NCBI GenBank assembly: GCA_002428805.1
Contig: DIXX01000033.1
Span: 1 to 7,577, forward strand
Direction of reading: 5' to 3'
DNA from: Cetobacterium sp. UBA6069
GTDB lineage: Bacteria > Fusobacteriota > Fusobacteriia > Fusobacteriales > Fusobacteriaceae
Length of the DNA stretch: 7,577 nucleotides
The notes beneath the pieces are model-generated. The model was not told the origin of the DNA. It saw only the letters and a program-made list of their open reading frames with translations, and searched no databases. Within the stretch, counting starts at the first letter, position 1. Each line of letters opens with the position of its first letter. The position numbers and the translations under genes were made by a program. Positions 1 through 6,509 of this stretch are shown in pieces.

Positions 1-3000
1 AGAGTTGTTCAGAGTGAAGACTACAGAGTTTTAGTATTAAAAGCTAAAGAGTTATATTTAAATAAAAAGCCTCCTGTAAAGTTTAATTTAGAAATAGATG
101 AAGAGAGAGTAATAAACCAGCTTAAAATAACAACTTCAGGAAAGATATACGATACAGAAATATCTTATGTTGATTCTCATGGTCATGCTAGAAAAGCAGA
201 GATTTTAAATATTGAGATTAAAGAAACAGAGACGCTGTTGACATTTACGCATTTCTATTCTAAAGACTTCAATCTCTCTATTCGTGGTGATGTTGTAGAA
301 GCAGAGATAGAAAATATTAGAATAGTACAACTAAATCAAAAGGATTTCTATGAAAACCAAGATATAGATGTAAGATTAAATAAAGAACTATTAACAGCTG
401 TTTCTTACTGTGGTCAATTCGAAGATAATTCACCGGATAAAGCTATCGATGGATCTTTAGACACTTGTTTCCATAGTTTAACTTATAGTGGATCTTATGG
501 AGATTTTGTTGTAGAGTTGGGTAAAGAGTATGTAGTTGATAGAGTTAGATTCACTACAAGAGGAGATAATGAAGGTCAAGGAAATGGAAGAATAAGAGCT
601 TATGAAATTCTTTATAAGAATGGAAAAAGTGATGAGTGGAAAAGAGTATTCCAACAATTAACGAATGAATCAGGAAATGATAGAGAAGCTAAGTTTGAAC
701 CAGTTTTAGCAACAGAGATTTGTATAAGAGTAACAAATGGAAAAAATAAATATGTTGTTATAAAGGAATTAGATATATTTAAATACAATACAATAGAAGC
801 TAGGATAGCAGGTTTATTCTTAGATAAAGATGAAACTGTATTAAAGCCAGGAATTACTTTAGAAGAGATTGAAGCTTTTGAAAGAGAGTTAAGAACAGCA
901 TCTTACAGAGAGAGAGTTGCAAATGCAAAGCAACTATATGTAGAGAAGCTACCATTTAAAGAGTTTGAGGTTCCTTTAGTTGAAGAGCTAATTTTAAATA
1001 GAATTAAGTTTAAAACAGAAAGTAGAATATCAAAGGCTAAATTAAAGTATGTGGACAACTACTCAGTTGAGAAGGTAATAGATGTAAACTGTGCAGCAAT
1101 AGGAGATGAATATATATTAGCATTTGAACCTATAACAGCGAAAGGTTTAGCGATTCTGTTATATGGATTAGATGAGATAAACTCTATATCTATAAATACA
1201 CTTAACAAATTAGATTTCTGTATAGATGAAGATATAGATTTAAGAATACCTTATGAAGAGATGGTATGTTCTACAACTCATCCAAACAGTGGTTATCCAA
1301 TAAGTAATATGTTTGATGGAGATATGAACTCACAATTCCACTGTACACAATATACTGATTACTGTGATGTATACTTTAAGCTGGATAAAGAGTATTTAAT
1401 TGATAGATTAAGACTTAAGAGTTTTAGATTAAATGAATCTGGATTTATTAAAAAGTTTAGAGTTTTATTAAAAGACTTAAACTTAGAAGATACTTGGACA
1501 GACTTAGGAGAGTATGTAGTTGAAACTCATGAAGATAAATGGTTAGAGGTTAAAGGAAAACCATACTTAACAGATGAGGTTTGTTTAAGAATTGAGGATT
1601 CTATAAATGGATGGGCTCTTATAAATGAGTTAGAGCTATTTATTCATAGTAACTTAGAAGCTTCAATAGATGATTTATTTACTAATGAAGAGTTTGTAGA
1701 GTTGAGAGAAGGAGTAACTTATGATGAGATAATAGAGTTACAAAATAAAGCTACGACTACTTTAATTTATAAAGAGAAAATCAAAAAGGCAAAAGAGTTA
1801 TACTTACAAAAATTAACAAAGAAAAACTATAATTTAAACTATGAGTTTAATTTCATTTTAGACGAAATTGTTGTAAATTATAAAGCTCTATTAGAAAGTA
1901 AAGTTGACTATAAATTAGAGTATATTTCAACTTTTGGAAAAAAAGTTGAAATTGAAAACTTTGAAGTTATTCAAAAAGATGATAAATCTATTAGTCTTAA
2001 ATTTGAAAAGATATTAACAAATAAAATAGAACTGACAATAGGTTATATTGATGGATCAGAAAGTTGGAAATCATCTTATATTAAAGTTGTAGAAATAGAT
2101 CAAACACCTTACTATTCTTTAGATGATACTGGAACTGATTATGACAGAGCTTTAATAACTCCAATTTCACACTGTGGAATATATAGTTCTGATAGTGGTG
2201 TTGAAAAAATGTTAGATCAGGATTCGACAACGTACTTCCATTCAAAAACAACAGGGAAAGTTGAGTTTATTTTTGAAGAAGTTAAAGTTATAAATGAATT
2301 CTGGGCTGATATAAATCATTCAAATGGAAATAATGGAAGAATAAATAGAGCAAAATTATATTATAAAGAGTTTGAAAATCAAGATTGGATATTGTTAAAG
2401 GAGTATGAGACAAGTAATTCTGTTAGAGGATTAAATTCGTTTACTTTCCCACCGGTATTAGCAAAAGAATTCTGTATAGATGTAGAGTCATCTTATGCTG
2501 GAGTTGTTATATTTAATGAAGTTGGATTTAAAATTTATAGTTTATTAGAATCTAAAGTAAATGCTTTATTTGAAGAAAATAGTTTATTCAAACTTTTAAA
2601 GAAGAATGTAACTTTAGAAAAGGTAGAACTTTTAAAATCGATGGCTAAAGAAAATAAGTTCTTAAAAGCAAAATTAGAAATTGCAATTATGATTTTAAAA
2701 AATGGTGGAAAGTTCCCGATTAAAACTTATAGTTATAAATCTATTGAAGAAGATTCGAGTCATTACTTTGGGTTAACAGCATCAAATAATACAGGAAATA
2801 TGGTACTAAGTCATCACTATATCCAGCCAAATACAGATTATGTGTTTGTTTTAAATAGAGATGTTGAAGTTGCTCTGATGACATATGAGAAAAATCCAGG
2901 AAGTAATAAAACATTTAAATTGAGTCAAGGTATGAATATAATAAATATACCAGAGCAAGGTCAAATGATATTTAGAGGAAGTAGAAAAGAAAAAATTGAG

Positions 3001-3948
3001 TACTACTCTTTAAATAAAGAGAACGGTTTAGTTTACCGTTATGGTTATACAAAAGCAAAAGATTTGTTTGTTAAAGATGATATAGTGAACGAAGTACAAG
3101 AAAATCATAACTCTAACTTAGCTTATGTAGAAGGAAAAACATATATAGGAGCAGTAAAGTTTGATTGGCTAAAGAGTAATTTTGAATATCAGAATTTATC
3201 AAAACATATCGAGATTTTTGATGAGTATTTAGATTTCATACATTATTTAGATAATATTCATGGACACTTTAAACAGCAGATGCCTTATAAGAGATTACTT
3301 TGGTTAGGGATAGGATCAGATCCTTTCCATGCAGGAGTTTCATTCTCAGGAGGGTATACGGCGTACAGTGGATCGAGTGCTCCAATGATACCGACATCAA
3401 CATATAATTTAGCAAACTCATGGGCTATAGGACATGAGTTAGGACATGAGCTGGATTCAAATGACTATTTAATGGGGCTGTTTGGAGAGGTTACTAATAA
3501 CTGGTTTGCTGAACAACCAAGACAAGAGTATCAAAAAACACTGAGATGTAAATCACATATAAGTGAAATGTCAAAAAATCCAGGACCTATAAGTGAAATG
3601 AGTGTATGGTATAGACTAGGATTCTTCTTTAAAATGAGACTATTCTATACAGATAATAGCTTCTTCCAAAAAATGAATGCCTTAATGCAAGAGCATAGAG
3701 CAGCAAATAACCAAGAAGCAGCAGATAACTTTGCTAAGTTTGCCACTCAAATTTTAAAAAGAGATATGAGTGCATATTATATAAAATATGGATTCGAATT
3801 AACAGAGGAAGCTATAGCTTGGTGTGGTCAATATCCAGCACCAGCAATTGATTTACAGTATATAACTTGGGAGAATTACGAGGAATTTAATAGAGAAGAG
3901 ATTAAATTATTCAACCAAAAATATAACTCTGTATCTAAAATAAAGTAG
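1..3948 (+). CDS. Large modular M60-family (enhancin/mucinase-like) zinc metallopeptidase with repeated F5/8 type C domains, 5'-partial
   Basis: The frame is open from base 1 to the TAG at 3946, giving 1315 visible residues (numbered from base 1). The true start and any signal peptide lie upstream; TTG at 238 is internal. Seen: discoidin-like (F5/8 type C, CBM32-like) domains at about residues 126-262, 415-551 and 716-847, each with a D-G/Q...F-H-S/C signature; helical linkers after each (264-317, 552-605, 848-900) with an A-K-x-L-Y motif in the first two; beta-rich segments of unknown family at 24-124, 317-414 and 606-715. The M60 domain fills about 907-1240: HELGH at 1145-1149 and the family glutamate in GEVTNN at 1163, fitting HExxH(8-28)E. 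Known for the family: M60 enzymes are secreted or surface zinc proteases that cleave mucin-type O-glycoproteins, often with carbohydrate-binding modules. Inferred: an exported glycoprotein-degrading enzyme. No LPXTG or other anchor is seen at the C-terminus. The exact substrate cannot be told. No clear terminator follows. Confidence 0.9.
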   Translation, partial: RVVQSEDYRVLVLKAKELYLNKKPPVKFNLEIDEERVINQLKITTSGKIYDTEISYVDSHGHARKAEILNIEIKETETLLTFTHFYSKDFNLSIRGDVVEAEIENIRIVQLNQKDFYENQDIDVRLNKELLTAVSYCGQFEDNSPDKAIDGSLDTCFHSLTYSGSYGDFVVELGKEYVVDRVRFTTRGDNEGQGNGRIRAYEILYKNGKSDEWKRVFQQLTNESGNDREAKFEPVLATEICIRVTNGKNKYVVIKELDIFKYNTIEARIAGLFLDKDETVLKPGITLEEIEAFERELRTASYRERVANAKQLYVEKLPFKEFEVPLVEELILNRIKFKTESRISKAKLKYVDNYSVEKVIDVNCAAIGDEYILAFEPITAKGLAILLYGLDEINSISINTLNKLDFCIDEDIDLRIPYEEMVCSTTHPNSGYPISNMFDGDMNSQFHCTQYTDYCDVYFKLDKEYLIDRLRLKSFRLNESGFIKKFRVLLKDLNLEDTWTDLGEYVVETHEDKWLEVKGKPYLTDEVCLRIEDSINGWALINELELFIHSNLEASIDDLFTNEEFVELREGVTYDEIIELQNKATTTLIYKEKIKKAKELYLQKLTKKNYNLNYEFNFILDEIVVNYKALLESKVDYKLEYISTFGKKVEIENFEVIQKDDKSISLKFEKILTNKIELTIGYIDGSESWKSSYIKVVEIDQTPYYSLDDTGTDYDRALITPISHCGIYSSDSGVEKMLDQDSTTYFHSKTTGKVEFIFEEVKVINEFWADINHSNGNNGRINRAKLYYKEFENQDWILLKEYETSNSVRGLNSFTFPPVLAKEFCIDVESSYAGVVIFNEVGFKIYSLLESKVNALFEENSLFKLLKKNVTLEKVELLKSMAKENKFLKAKLEIAIMILKNGGKFPIKTYSYKSIEEDSSHYFGLTASNNTGNMVLSHHYIQPNTDYVFVLNRDVEVALMTYEKNPGSNKTFKLSQGMNIINIPEQGQMIFRGSRKEKIEYYSLNKENGLVYRYGYTKAKDLFVKDDIVNEVQENHNSNLAYVEGKTYIGAVKFDWLKSNFEYQNLSKHIEIFDEYLDFIHYLDNIHGHFKQQMPYKRLLWLGIGSDPFHAGVSFSGGYTAYSGSSAPMIPTSTYNLANSWAIGHELGHELDSNDYLMGLFGEVTNNWFAEQPRQEYQKTLRCKSHISEMSKNPGPISEMSVWYRLGFFFKMRLFYTDNSFFQKMNALMQEHRAANNQEAADNFAKFATQILKRDMSAYYIKYGFELTEEAIAWCGQYPAPAIDLQYITWENYEEFNREEIKLFNQKYNSVSKIK
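376..2700 (+). repeat. Protein-level tandem supermodules (discoidin + helical linker + beta segment) in the M60 gene
   Basis: Three discoidin-like domains begin near bases 376, 1243 and 2146, a spacing of about 289 and 301 codons. The first two are each followed by a helical linker of about 50 residues (pattern: L/I-E-A-x-I near the start, a central G-V/I-T-x-(D/E)-E-I, then A-K-(E/Q)-L-Y) and a beta-rich segment of about 100 residues. The third linker (about 2542-2700) leads straight into the M60 domain. Bases 1-375 carry the end of a linker (A-K-E-L-Y-L near residues 15-20) and a beta segment, so at least one more copy starts upstream. The copies have diverged strongly in sequence, so this is an old duplication and not a recent DNA repeat. 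Confidence 0.75.
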
Positions 3949-3983
3949 TAAAAAAAATAATGAAATAATTTTCTAAAAAATAC

Positions 3984-4012
3984 TTTACTTTAAATGAATA
4001 TTTTTATATTAT
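3984..4012 (+). promoter_or_regulatory. Predicted promoter of the MarC-family gene
   Basis: A TTTACT -35 box (3984-3989), a 17-nt spacer and a TATTAT -10 box (4007-4012, five of six matches to consensus) would start transcription near 4019. A TATATT at 4005 overlaps the -10. An AGGAG ribosome site at 4035-4039 lies 6 nt before the ATG. The presence of a separate promoter argues that this gene is not only read through from the protease gene. Confidence 0.5.
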
Positions 4013-4045
4013 AGTGTGTAAAACTTAAAAATATAGGAGTGAAGA

Positions 4046-4666
4046 ATGTTAGGAAAAGAGTTATTGATAGATATCTTAACGTATGTGCTTACAATAATAG
4101 GTATATTAAATCCATTTGGAAATGTACCATTATTTATGACATTAACAAAAGATCAAAAGCCAGAGATAAGAAAAAAAATGTATAATGCAATAGTGTTTGC
4201 AGGATTTGGAATAGTAACTGGATTTATAGTTGCGGGAGACTTTTTCATGAAGTATCTATATAAAATAGGTATGGATGAGTTGAGGGTGGCCGGAGGAATG
4301 ATACTGATTGTAGTAGCTTTTAGAAATCTTCTAGGACTAGGGGTTTCTAAGGATAGCTCAGGTGATAGAATGTCTGAAAAGGATGCGATAAGATATGCAA
4401 TAACACCATTGACGTTTCCTATGTTGGTTGGACCAGGAACAATCTCTACCGTTATGATTATTCATAAAGAAGCAGGGCTTATAATCTCTGTAGGAGCTGT
4501 AGCAGTTACATTTTTAATAATGAAATTTTTATTTACAATTTCAGACTGGTTAGATAAAGTTTTAGGAGAGATAGTTTTATTTGTACTTTCAAGAGTTATG
4601 CAGATATTTATAATGTCTGCAGGAGTAAAACTTATTTCAAACGGAATAAAAGGGATATTTATGTAG
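4046..4666 (+). CDS. MarC-family (UPF0056) integral membrane protein
   Basis: A 206-residue protein, the usual length for the MarC family. Seen: the hallmark N-P-F-G-N-V-P at residues 22-28 at the end of the first membrane segment, and the second hallmark T-P-L-T-F-P-M-L-V-G-P-G-T at 120-132. There are about six hydrophobic segments (roughly 7-30, 47-67, 79-99, 119-139, 143-163, 176-203), with a charged loop at 35-45 and a polar one at 100-117. The ATG start has AGGAG 6 nt upstream. Known: MarC proteins are inner-membrane proteins of unsettled function; the old link to multiple antibiotic resistance was not upheld, so resistance should not be read from the name. It has its own promoter, 97 nt after the protease gene, and ends at a strong terminator. 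No functional link to its neighbours is evident. Confidence 0.93.
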   Translation: MLGKELLIDILTYVLTIIGILNPFGNVPLFMTLTKDQKPEIRKKMYNAIVFAGFGIVTGFIVAGDFFMKYLYKIGMDELRVAGGMILIVVAFRNLLGLGVSKDSSGDRMSEKDAIRYAITPLTFPMLVGPGTISTVMIIHKEAGLIISVGAVAVTFLIMKFLFTISDWLDKVLGEIVLFVLSRVMQIFIMSAGVKLISNGIKGIFM

Positions 4667-4678
4667 TATAATAAATTG

Positions 4679-4712
4679 ATTAGGAGAGGATTGCCTCTCC
4701 TAATTTTTTTTT
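4679..4712 (+). terminator. Rho-independent terminator after the MarC-family gene
   Basis: An 11-bp perfect stem (left arm 4679-4689, right arm 4694-4704, core GGAGAGG/CCTCTCC) with a 4-nt loop is followed by nine T's (4704-4712, the first of them pairing in the stem). It sits between two convergent genes. On the minus strand the tract after the stem is only moderately T-rich, so it may also stop the XRE-cupin transcript, but less efficiently. Confidence 0.92.
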
Positions 4713-4719
4713 ATGAAAA

Positions 4720-5265
4720 TCAAAGAGTTACAGCAAAAATAAGTTTACTCTCTTCAGAGCTTTTATTTTCCCAGTTGTGTTTAACAAATTTTTCAATTTT
4801 GATGCTGTCTCCTTCGGAAAGAGAGAACGATTCACCATCAATATTTAGAATAACTTCGCCCTTTAAAATAAAAGCAACCTCCTGTCCGGTATGGCCGATT
4901 TCAATCTCTTTTGATGATGAGTTTGGTTCTAAATTTAAAATCATAAACTCCATATGAGTCTGAGGCTCTGGACTTAAAACTTCATAAGATACTCCGCTAT
5001 CTTTAGATGGTTTAATAATTTTTCTTTCATTCTTTTTAACAATGTGAACTTTTTTGAAGCTTTCTTCTAAAAAAAATTTATATAAAGGTATATTTAAAGC
5101 TGTTGAAAGATTTTTTAAAGTATTTATAGATGGATTTGTTATTCCTTTTTCAATTTGGCTTAAAAGAGCAGAGGTTGAATCAATTTTTTCAGCCAACTCT
5201 TTTAAACTAAGTTTTTGATCAGTTCTAAATTTTTTAATTTTCAGTCCAAGATTTATATCATTCAT
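4720..5265 (-). CDS. XRE-family transcriptional regulator with C-terminal cupin sensor domain
   Basis: A 181-residue protein with two domains. Residues 8-65 are an XRE/HTH_3 helix-turn-helix (L-S-L-K-E-L-A-E-K at 19-27, then L-S-Q-I-E-K-G at 35-41 and N-P-S-I-N-T-L at 44-50, all family hallmarks). Residues 104-181 are a small cupin barrel (G-H-T-G-Q-E at 124-129, L-K-G-E-V at 134-138, G-D at 152-153, H-N-W at 163-165). Known: this class (PuuR/SutR-like) binds DNA through the HTH and senses small molecules or metals through the cupin; the ligand varies and cannot be read here. The cupin histidine set is incomplete compared with the classical HxH...E...H metal site. The ATG has AGGAG 7 nt upstream (5273-5277 on the plus strand). 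It is divergent from the [2Fe-2S] protein gene, so that gene and itself are the obvious candidate targets. Confidence 0.93.
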   Translation of the reverse strand: MNDINLGLKIKKFRTDQKLSLKELAEKIDSTSALLSQIEKGITNPSINTLKNLSTALNIPLYKFFLEESFKKVHIVKKNERKIIKPSKDSGVSYEVLSPEPQTHMEFMILNLEPNSSSKEIEIGHTGQEVAFILKGEVILNIDGESFSLSEGDSIKIEKFVKHNWENKSSEESKLIFAVTL

Positions 5266-5292
5266 TTAAAAACTCCTAAATATTTTCTTTAA

Positions 5293-5321
5293 AGTATAAC
5301 TTATTTTATAGTGATTTGCAA
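5293..5321 (-). promoter_or_regulatory. Predicted promoter of the XRE-cupin gene
   Basis: Read on the minus strand: -35 TTGCAA (5316-5321), a 17-nt spacer and -10 TATACT (5293-5298), giving a start near 5286 and a leader of about 20 nt. The -35 is the same palindromic hexamer as in the divergent promoter. Confidence 0.6.
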
Positions 5322-5356
5322 TTTAATAGAAATGAAATGAAAAAAATCTTGCAAAT
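5314..5356. promoter_or_regulatory. Inverted ATTTGCAA/TTGCAAAT pair in the divergent promoter region
   Basis: ATTTGCAA at 5314-5321 and its exact reverse complement TTGCAAAT at 5349-5356 are separated by 27 nt. Each covers the -35 box of one of the two divergent promoters. The arrangement would suit a dimeric regulator such as the neighbouring XRE-cupin protein controlling both genes. It could also simply reflect two similar -35 elements in AT-rich DNA. The operator role is inferred. Confidence 0.4.
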
Positions 5357-5377
5357 ACTACACCTATATAGTATAAT
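5349..5377 (+). promoter_or_regulatory. Predicted promoter of the [2Fe-2S] protein gene
   Basis: -35 TTGCAA (5349-5354), a 17-nt spacer and a perfect TATAAT -10 (5372-5377) give a start near 5384. Transcription starting here leaves a leader of about 19 nt before the ATG at 5403 and almost none before the upstream GTG at 5388 or ATG at 5391. Confidence 0.75.
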
Positions 5378-5402
5378 TACTTAAAAAGTGATGGAGGTCA
5401 AA

Positions 5403-5576
5403 ATGTCTGAGAATACTATGGTTTGCTACTGCAAAGGAGTTACATTAGGAACAATTTTAAAAGCAATCGAAAATGGAGCTACAACATTAGTTGAAGTATT
5501 AGATACTACAGGTGCAGGATCAGCTTGCGGAAGATGTGTTGATAGAATTGAAGCAATTGTAAGCGAAGAGAGATAA
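5403..5576 (+). CDS. Small BFD-like [2Fe-2S]-binding protein (57 aa)
   Basis: A 57-residue single-domain protein with the four-cysteine pattern of the bacterioferritin-associated ferredoxin-like (Fer2_BFD) fold: C-x-C at residues 8 and 10, then C-x-x-C at 42 and 45, preceded by T-G-A-G-S-A (36-41). Between them lies a helical stretch (14-34). The length fits a stand-alone domain. I chose ATG 5403 because GGAGG (5393-5397) lies 5 nt before it; the in-frame GTG 5388 and ATG 5391 have no ribosome site and lie almost on the predicted transcription start. Known: the fold binds one [2Fe-2S] cluster and serves in iron release from bacterioferritin or as a module in larger oxidoreductases. No bacterioferritin or oxidoreductase gene is in the window, so the partner is unknown. 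It is monocistronic between its own promoter and terminator, and divergent from the XRE-cupin regulator gene. Confidence 0.9.
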   Translation: MSENTMVCYCKGVTLGTILKAIENGATTLVEVLDTTGAGSACGRCVDRIEAIVSEER

Positions 5577-5583
5577 AATTTCT

Positions 5584-5609
5584 AGAGGAACTAAGTTCCT
5601 CTTTTTTTT
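5584..5609 (+). terminator. Rho-independent terminator after the [2Fe-2S] protein gene
   Basis: An 8-bp perfect stem AGAGGAAC/GTTCCTCT (5584-5591 with 5595-5602) with a 3-nt loop and a run of eight T's (5602-5609), starting 8 nt after the stop codon. It isolates this gene from the exonuclease gene. Confidence 0.9.
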
Positions 5610-5630
5610 ATCAATTTTTTGTTGTAGTTT

Positions 5631-5661
5631 TTGACTTAGTATAGTATTCTAAGGATAGAAT
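5631..5661 (+). promoter_or_regulatory. Tentative promoter of the exonuclease gene
   Basis: TTGACT (5631-5636, five of six matches to the -35 consensus) and TAGAAT (5656-5661, five of six to the -10) are separated by 19 nt, longer than ideal. If used, transcription would begin near 5668, after the ATG at 5662 and before the ATG at 5683. An alternative, TTGTAG (5622) with TATTCT (5645), has the right 17-nt spacing but weaker boxes. Confidence 0.35.
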
Positions 5662-5682
5662 ATGAAAAAAGAGGTGGAAATT

Positions 5683-6252
5683 ATGAAGTTATTGTATTTA
5701 GATACAGAAACGACAGGGCTTACTGATAACTCTGCAATTGTTCAAATAGCTGGAGCTATCGAGATAGATAATGAAGTTGTAGAATGGTTTAATATAAGAT
5801 GTAGACCTCATGCAGAAGCGGATGTTTCAGAGGACGCGCTTAAAACTATTGGATTTACATTGGAGGAGCTTCAAAAAGAGCAGTCTCCAGAGGATGCATT
5901 AAAAGAACTAGAATCGATATTTTTAAAATATGTGGACCGATATGATAAAAATGATAAATTGATTATGATTTGTCATAATTACCCTTTTGATTTTAGAATG
6001 TTATATAATTTTTATAATAGATTAGGAAATAGATTTATGGGAAGTTTTATAAACTTTAAATTGAATGTATGCACTCTTAATCTTGTGAAGTCTCTTCAAG
6101 TTATTGGAGTTTTACCTATATTAGAAAACAACAAACTAGAAACATGGTGTAAGCATTTTGGAGTTTCTTTAGAAAATGCACATGATGCCTTAGAAGATAT
6201 ACGTGCCACAAGAGAGGTTTATAAAAGTTTAGAATCGATTTTGAAAAAGTAA
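5683..6252 (+). CDS. DEDDh-family 3'-5' exonuclease (DnaQ/RNase T-like)
   Basis: A 189-residue protein from ATG 5683. All DEDDh catalytic motifs are present: Exo I D-T-E-T-T-G (D7, E9), Exo II H-N-Y-P-F-D with D103, and Exo III H-D-A-L-E-D (H167, D172). Known: this fold removes nucleotides from 3' ends of DNA or RNA with two divalent metal ions; relatives include DNA polymerase III epsilon, RNase T and stand-alone exonucleases. No BRCT, helicase or polymerase domain is fused. The in-frame ATG at 5662 would add seven residues (M-K-K-E-V-E-I). I prefer 5683 because GAGGTGG (5671-5677) lies 5 nt before it and Exo I normally sits within about ten residues of the N-terminus; 5662 does have an AAGGA at 5651-5655. 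The substrate is not evident. The gene lies alone on the plus strand, facing the dinB/lipoprotein pair. Confidence 0.88.
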   Translation: MKLLYLDTETTGLTDNSAIVQIAGAIEIDNEVVEWFNIRCRPHAEADVSEDALKTIGFTLEELQKEQSPEDALKELESIFLKYVDRYDKNDKLIMICHNYPFDFRMLYNFYNRLGNRFMGSFINFKLNVCTLNLVKSLQVIGVLPILENNKLETWCKHFGVSLENAHDALEDIRATREVYKSLESILKK

Positions 6253-6270
6253 AATAGATACAAAAAATAA

Positions 6271-6302
6271 AAAAGGTCACTTATTTTGAAGTGGCCTTTT
6301 TT
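6271..6302. terminator. Bidirectional rho-independent terminator between exonuclease and lipoprotein genes
   Basis: A 10-bp stem (6271-6280 with 6291-6300, one G-T wobble, core GGTCAC/GTGGCC) with a 10-nt loop. On the plus strand it runs into six T's (6297-6302). On the minus strand it runs into T's interrupted by one A (plus-strand A-tract 6262-6274). Both converging genes can therefore use it. Confidence 0.88.
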
Positions 6303-6319
6303 ACTCTCATCTTATTGGT

Positions 6320-6478
6320 TTATTTGTCAAGAATAGGTGGAGTCATTACCTCTTTTCCCATCTCTATGGGTTCAACAATTACAACTTCCTCAACAGCTGG
6401 TTCCTCTTTAGGTTGAGAACTAGAACATCCAACAAAAAATAAACTGAAGAAAAGACTAGTTAAAATAATTTTTTTCAT
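6320..6478 (-). CDS. Small predicted lipoprotein (52 aa), unknown function
   Basis: A 52-residue frame read on the minus strand, ATG at 6478-6476 and TAA at 6322-6320. A consensus AGGAGG (plus 6484-6489) lies 5 nt before the ATG. The N-terminus is a type II signal peptide: M-K-K, a hydrophobic stretch at 4-16, and a lipobox F-V-G-C ending at Cys18. The mature part, about 35 residues, is S-S-S-Q-P at first, then rich in Glu, Val and Pro, with no recognisable domain. Known: such a lipobox directs lipid attachment and membrane anchoring of the mature N-terminus. It lies 66 nt downstream of dinB on the same strand and may be co-transcribed or use a weak promoter of its own. It ends at a bidirectional terminator. 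No function is proposed; it could be a short envelope lipoprotein or an entericidin-like peptide. Confidence 0.82.
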   Translation of the reverse strand: MKKIILTSLFFSLFFVGCSSSQPKEEPAVEEVVIVEPIEMGKEVMTPPILDK

Positions 6479-6509
6479 AATAGCCTCCTTAATTATATTT
6501 CGAATTGAT

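Noticed and set aside
238..240. TTG as the start of the M60 gene
   Set aside because: The frame continues unbroken to base 1 with module-like protein sequence, and there is no ribosome site before 238.
3949..3983. Terminator after the M60 gene
   Set aside because: Only a 4-bp GAAA/TTTC stem can be drawn and no T-run follows, so I do not call it.
4046..4666. MarC-family gene as an antibiotic resistance determinant
   Set aside because: The family name comes from an early proposal that was not upheld; nothing in the sequence supports resistance.
4676..4957. Plus-strand open frame opposite the XRE-cupin gene
   Set aside because: It overlaps the terminator and the antisense of a well-supported regulator; the protein looks like no family and has no ribosome site.
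5388..5402. GTG 5388 or ATG 5391 as the start of the [2Fe-2S] protein
   Set aside because: They lie about 4-7 nt after the predicted transcription start with no ribosome site; ATG 5403 has GGAGG 5 nt upstream.
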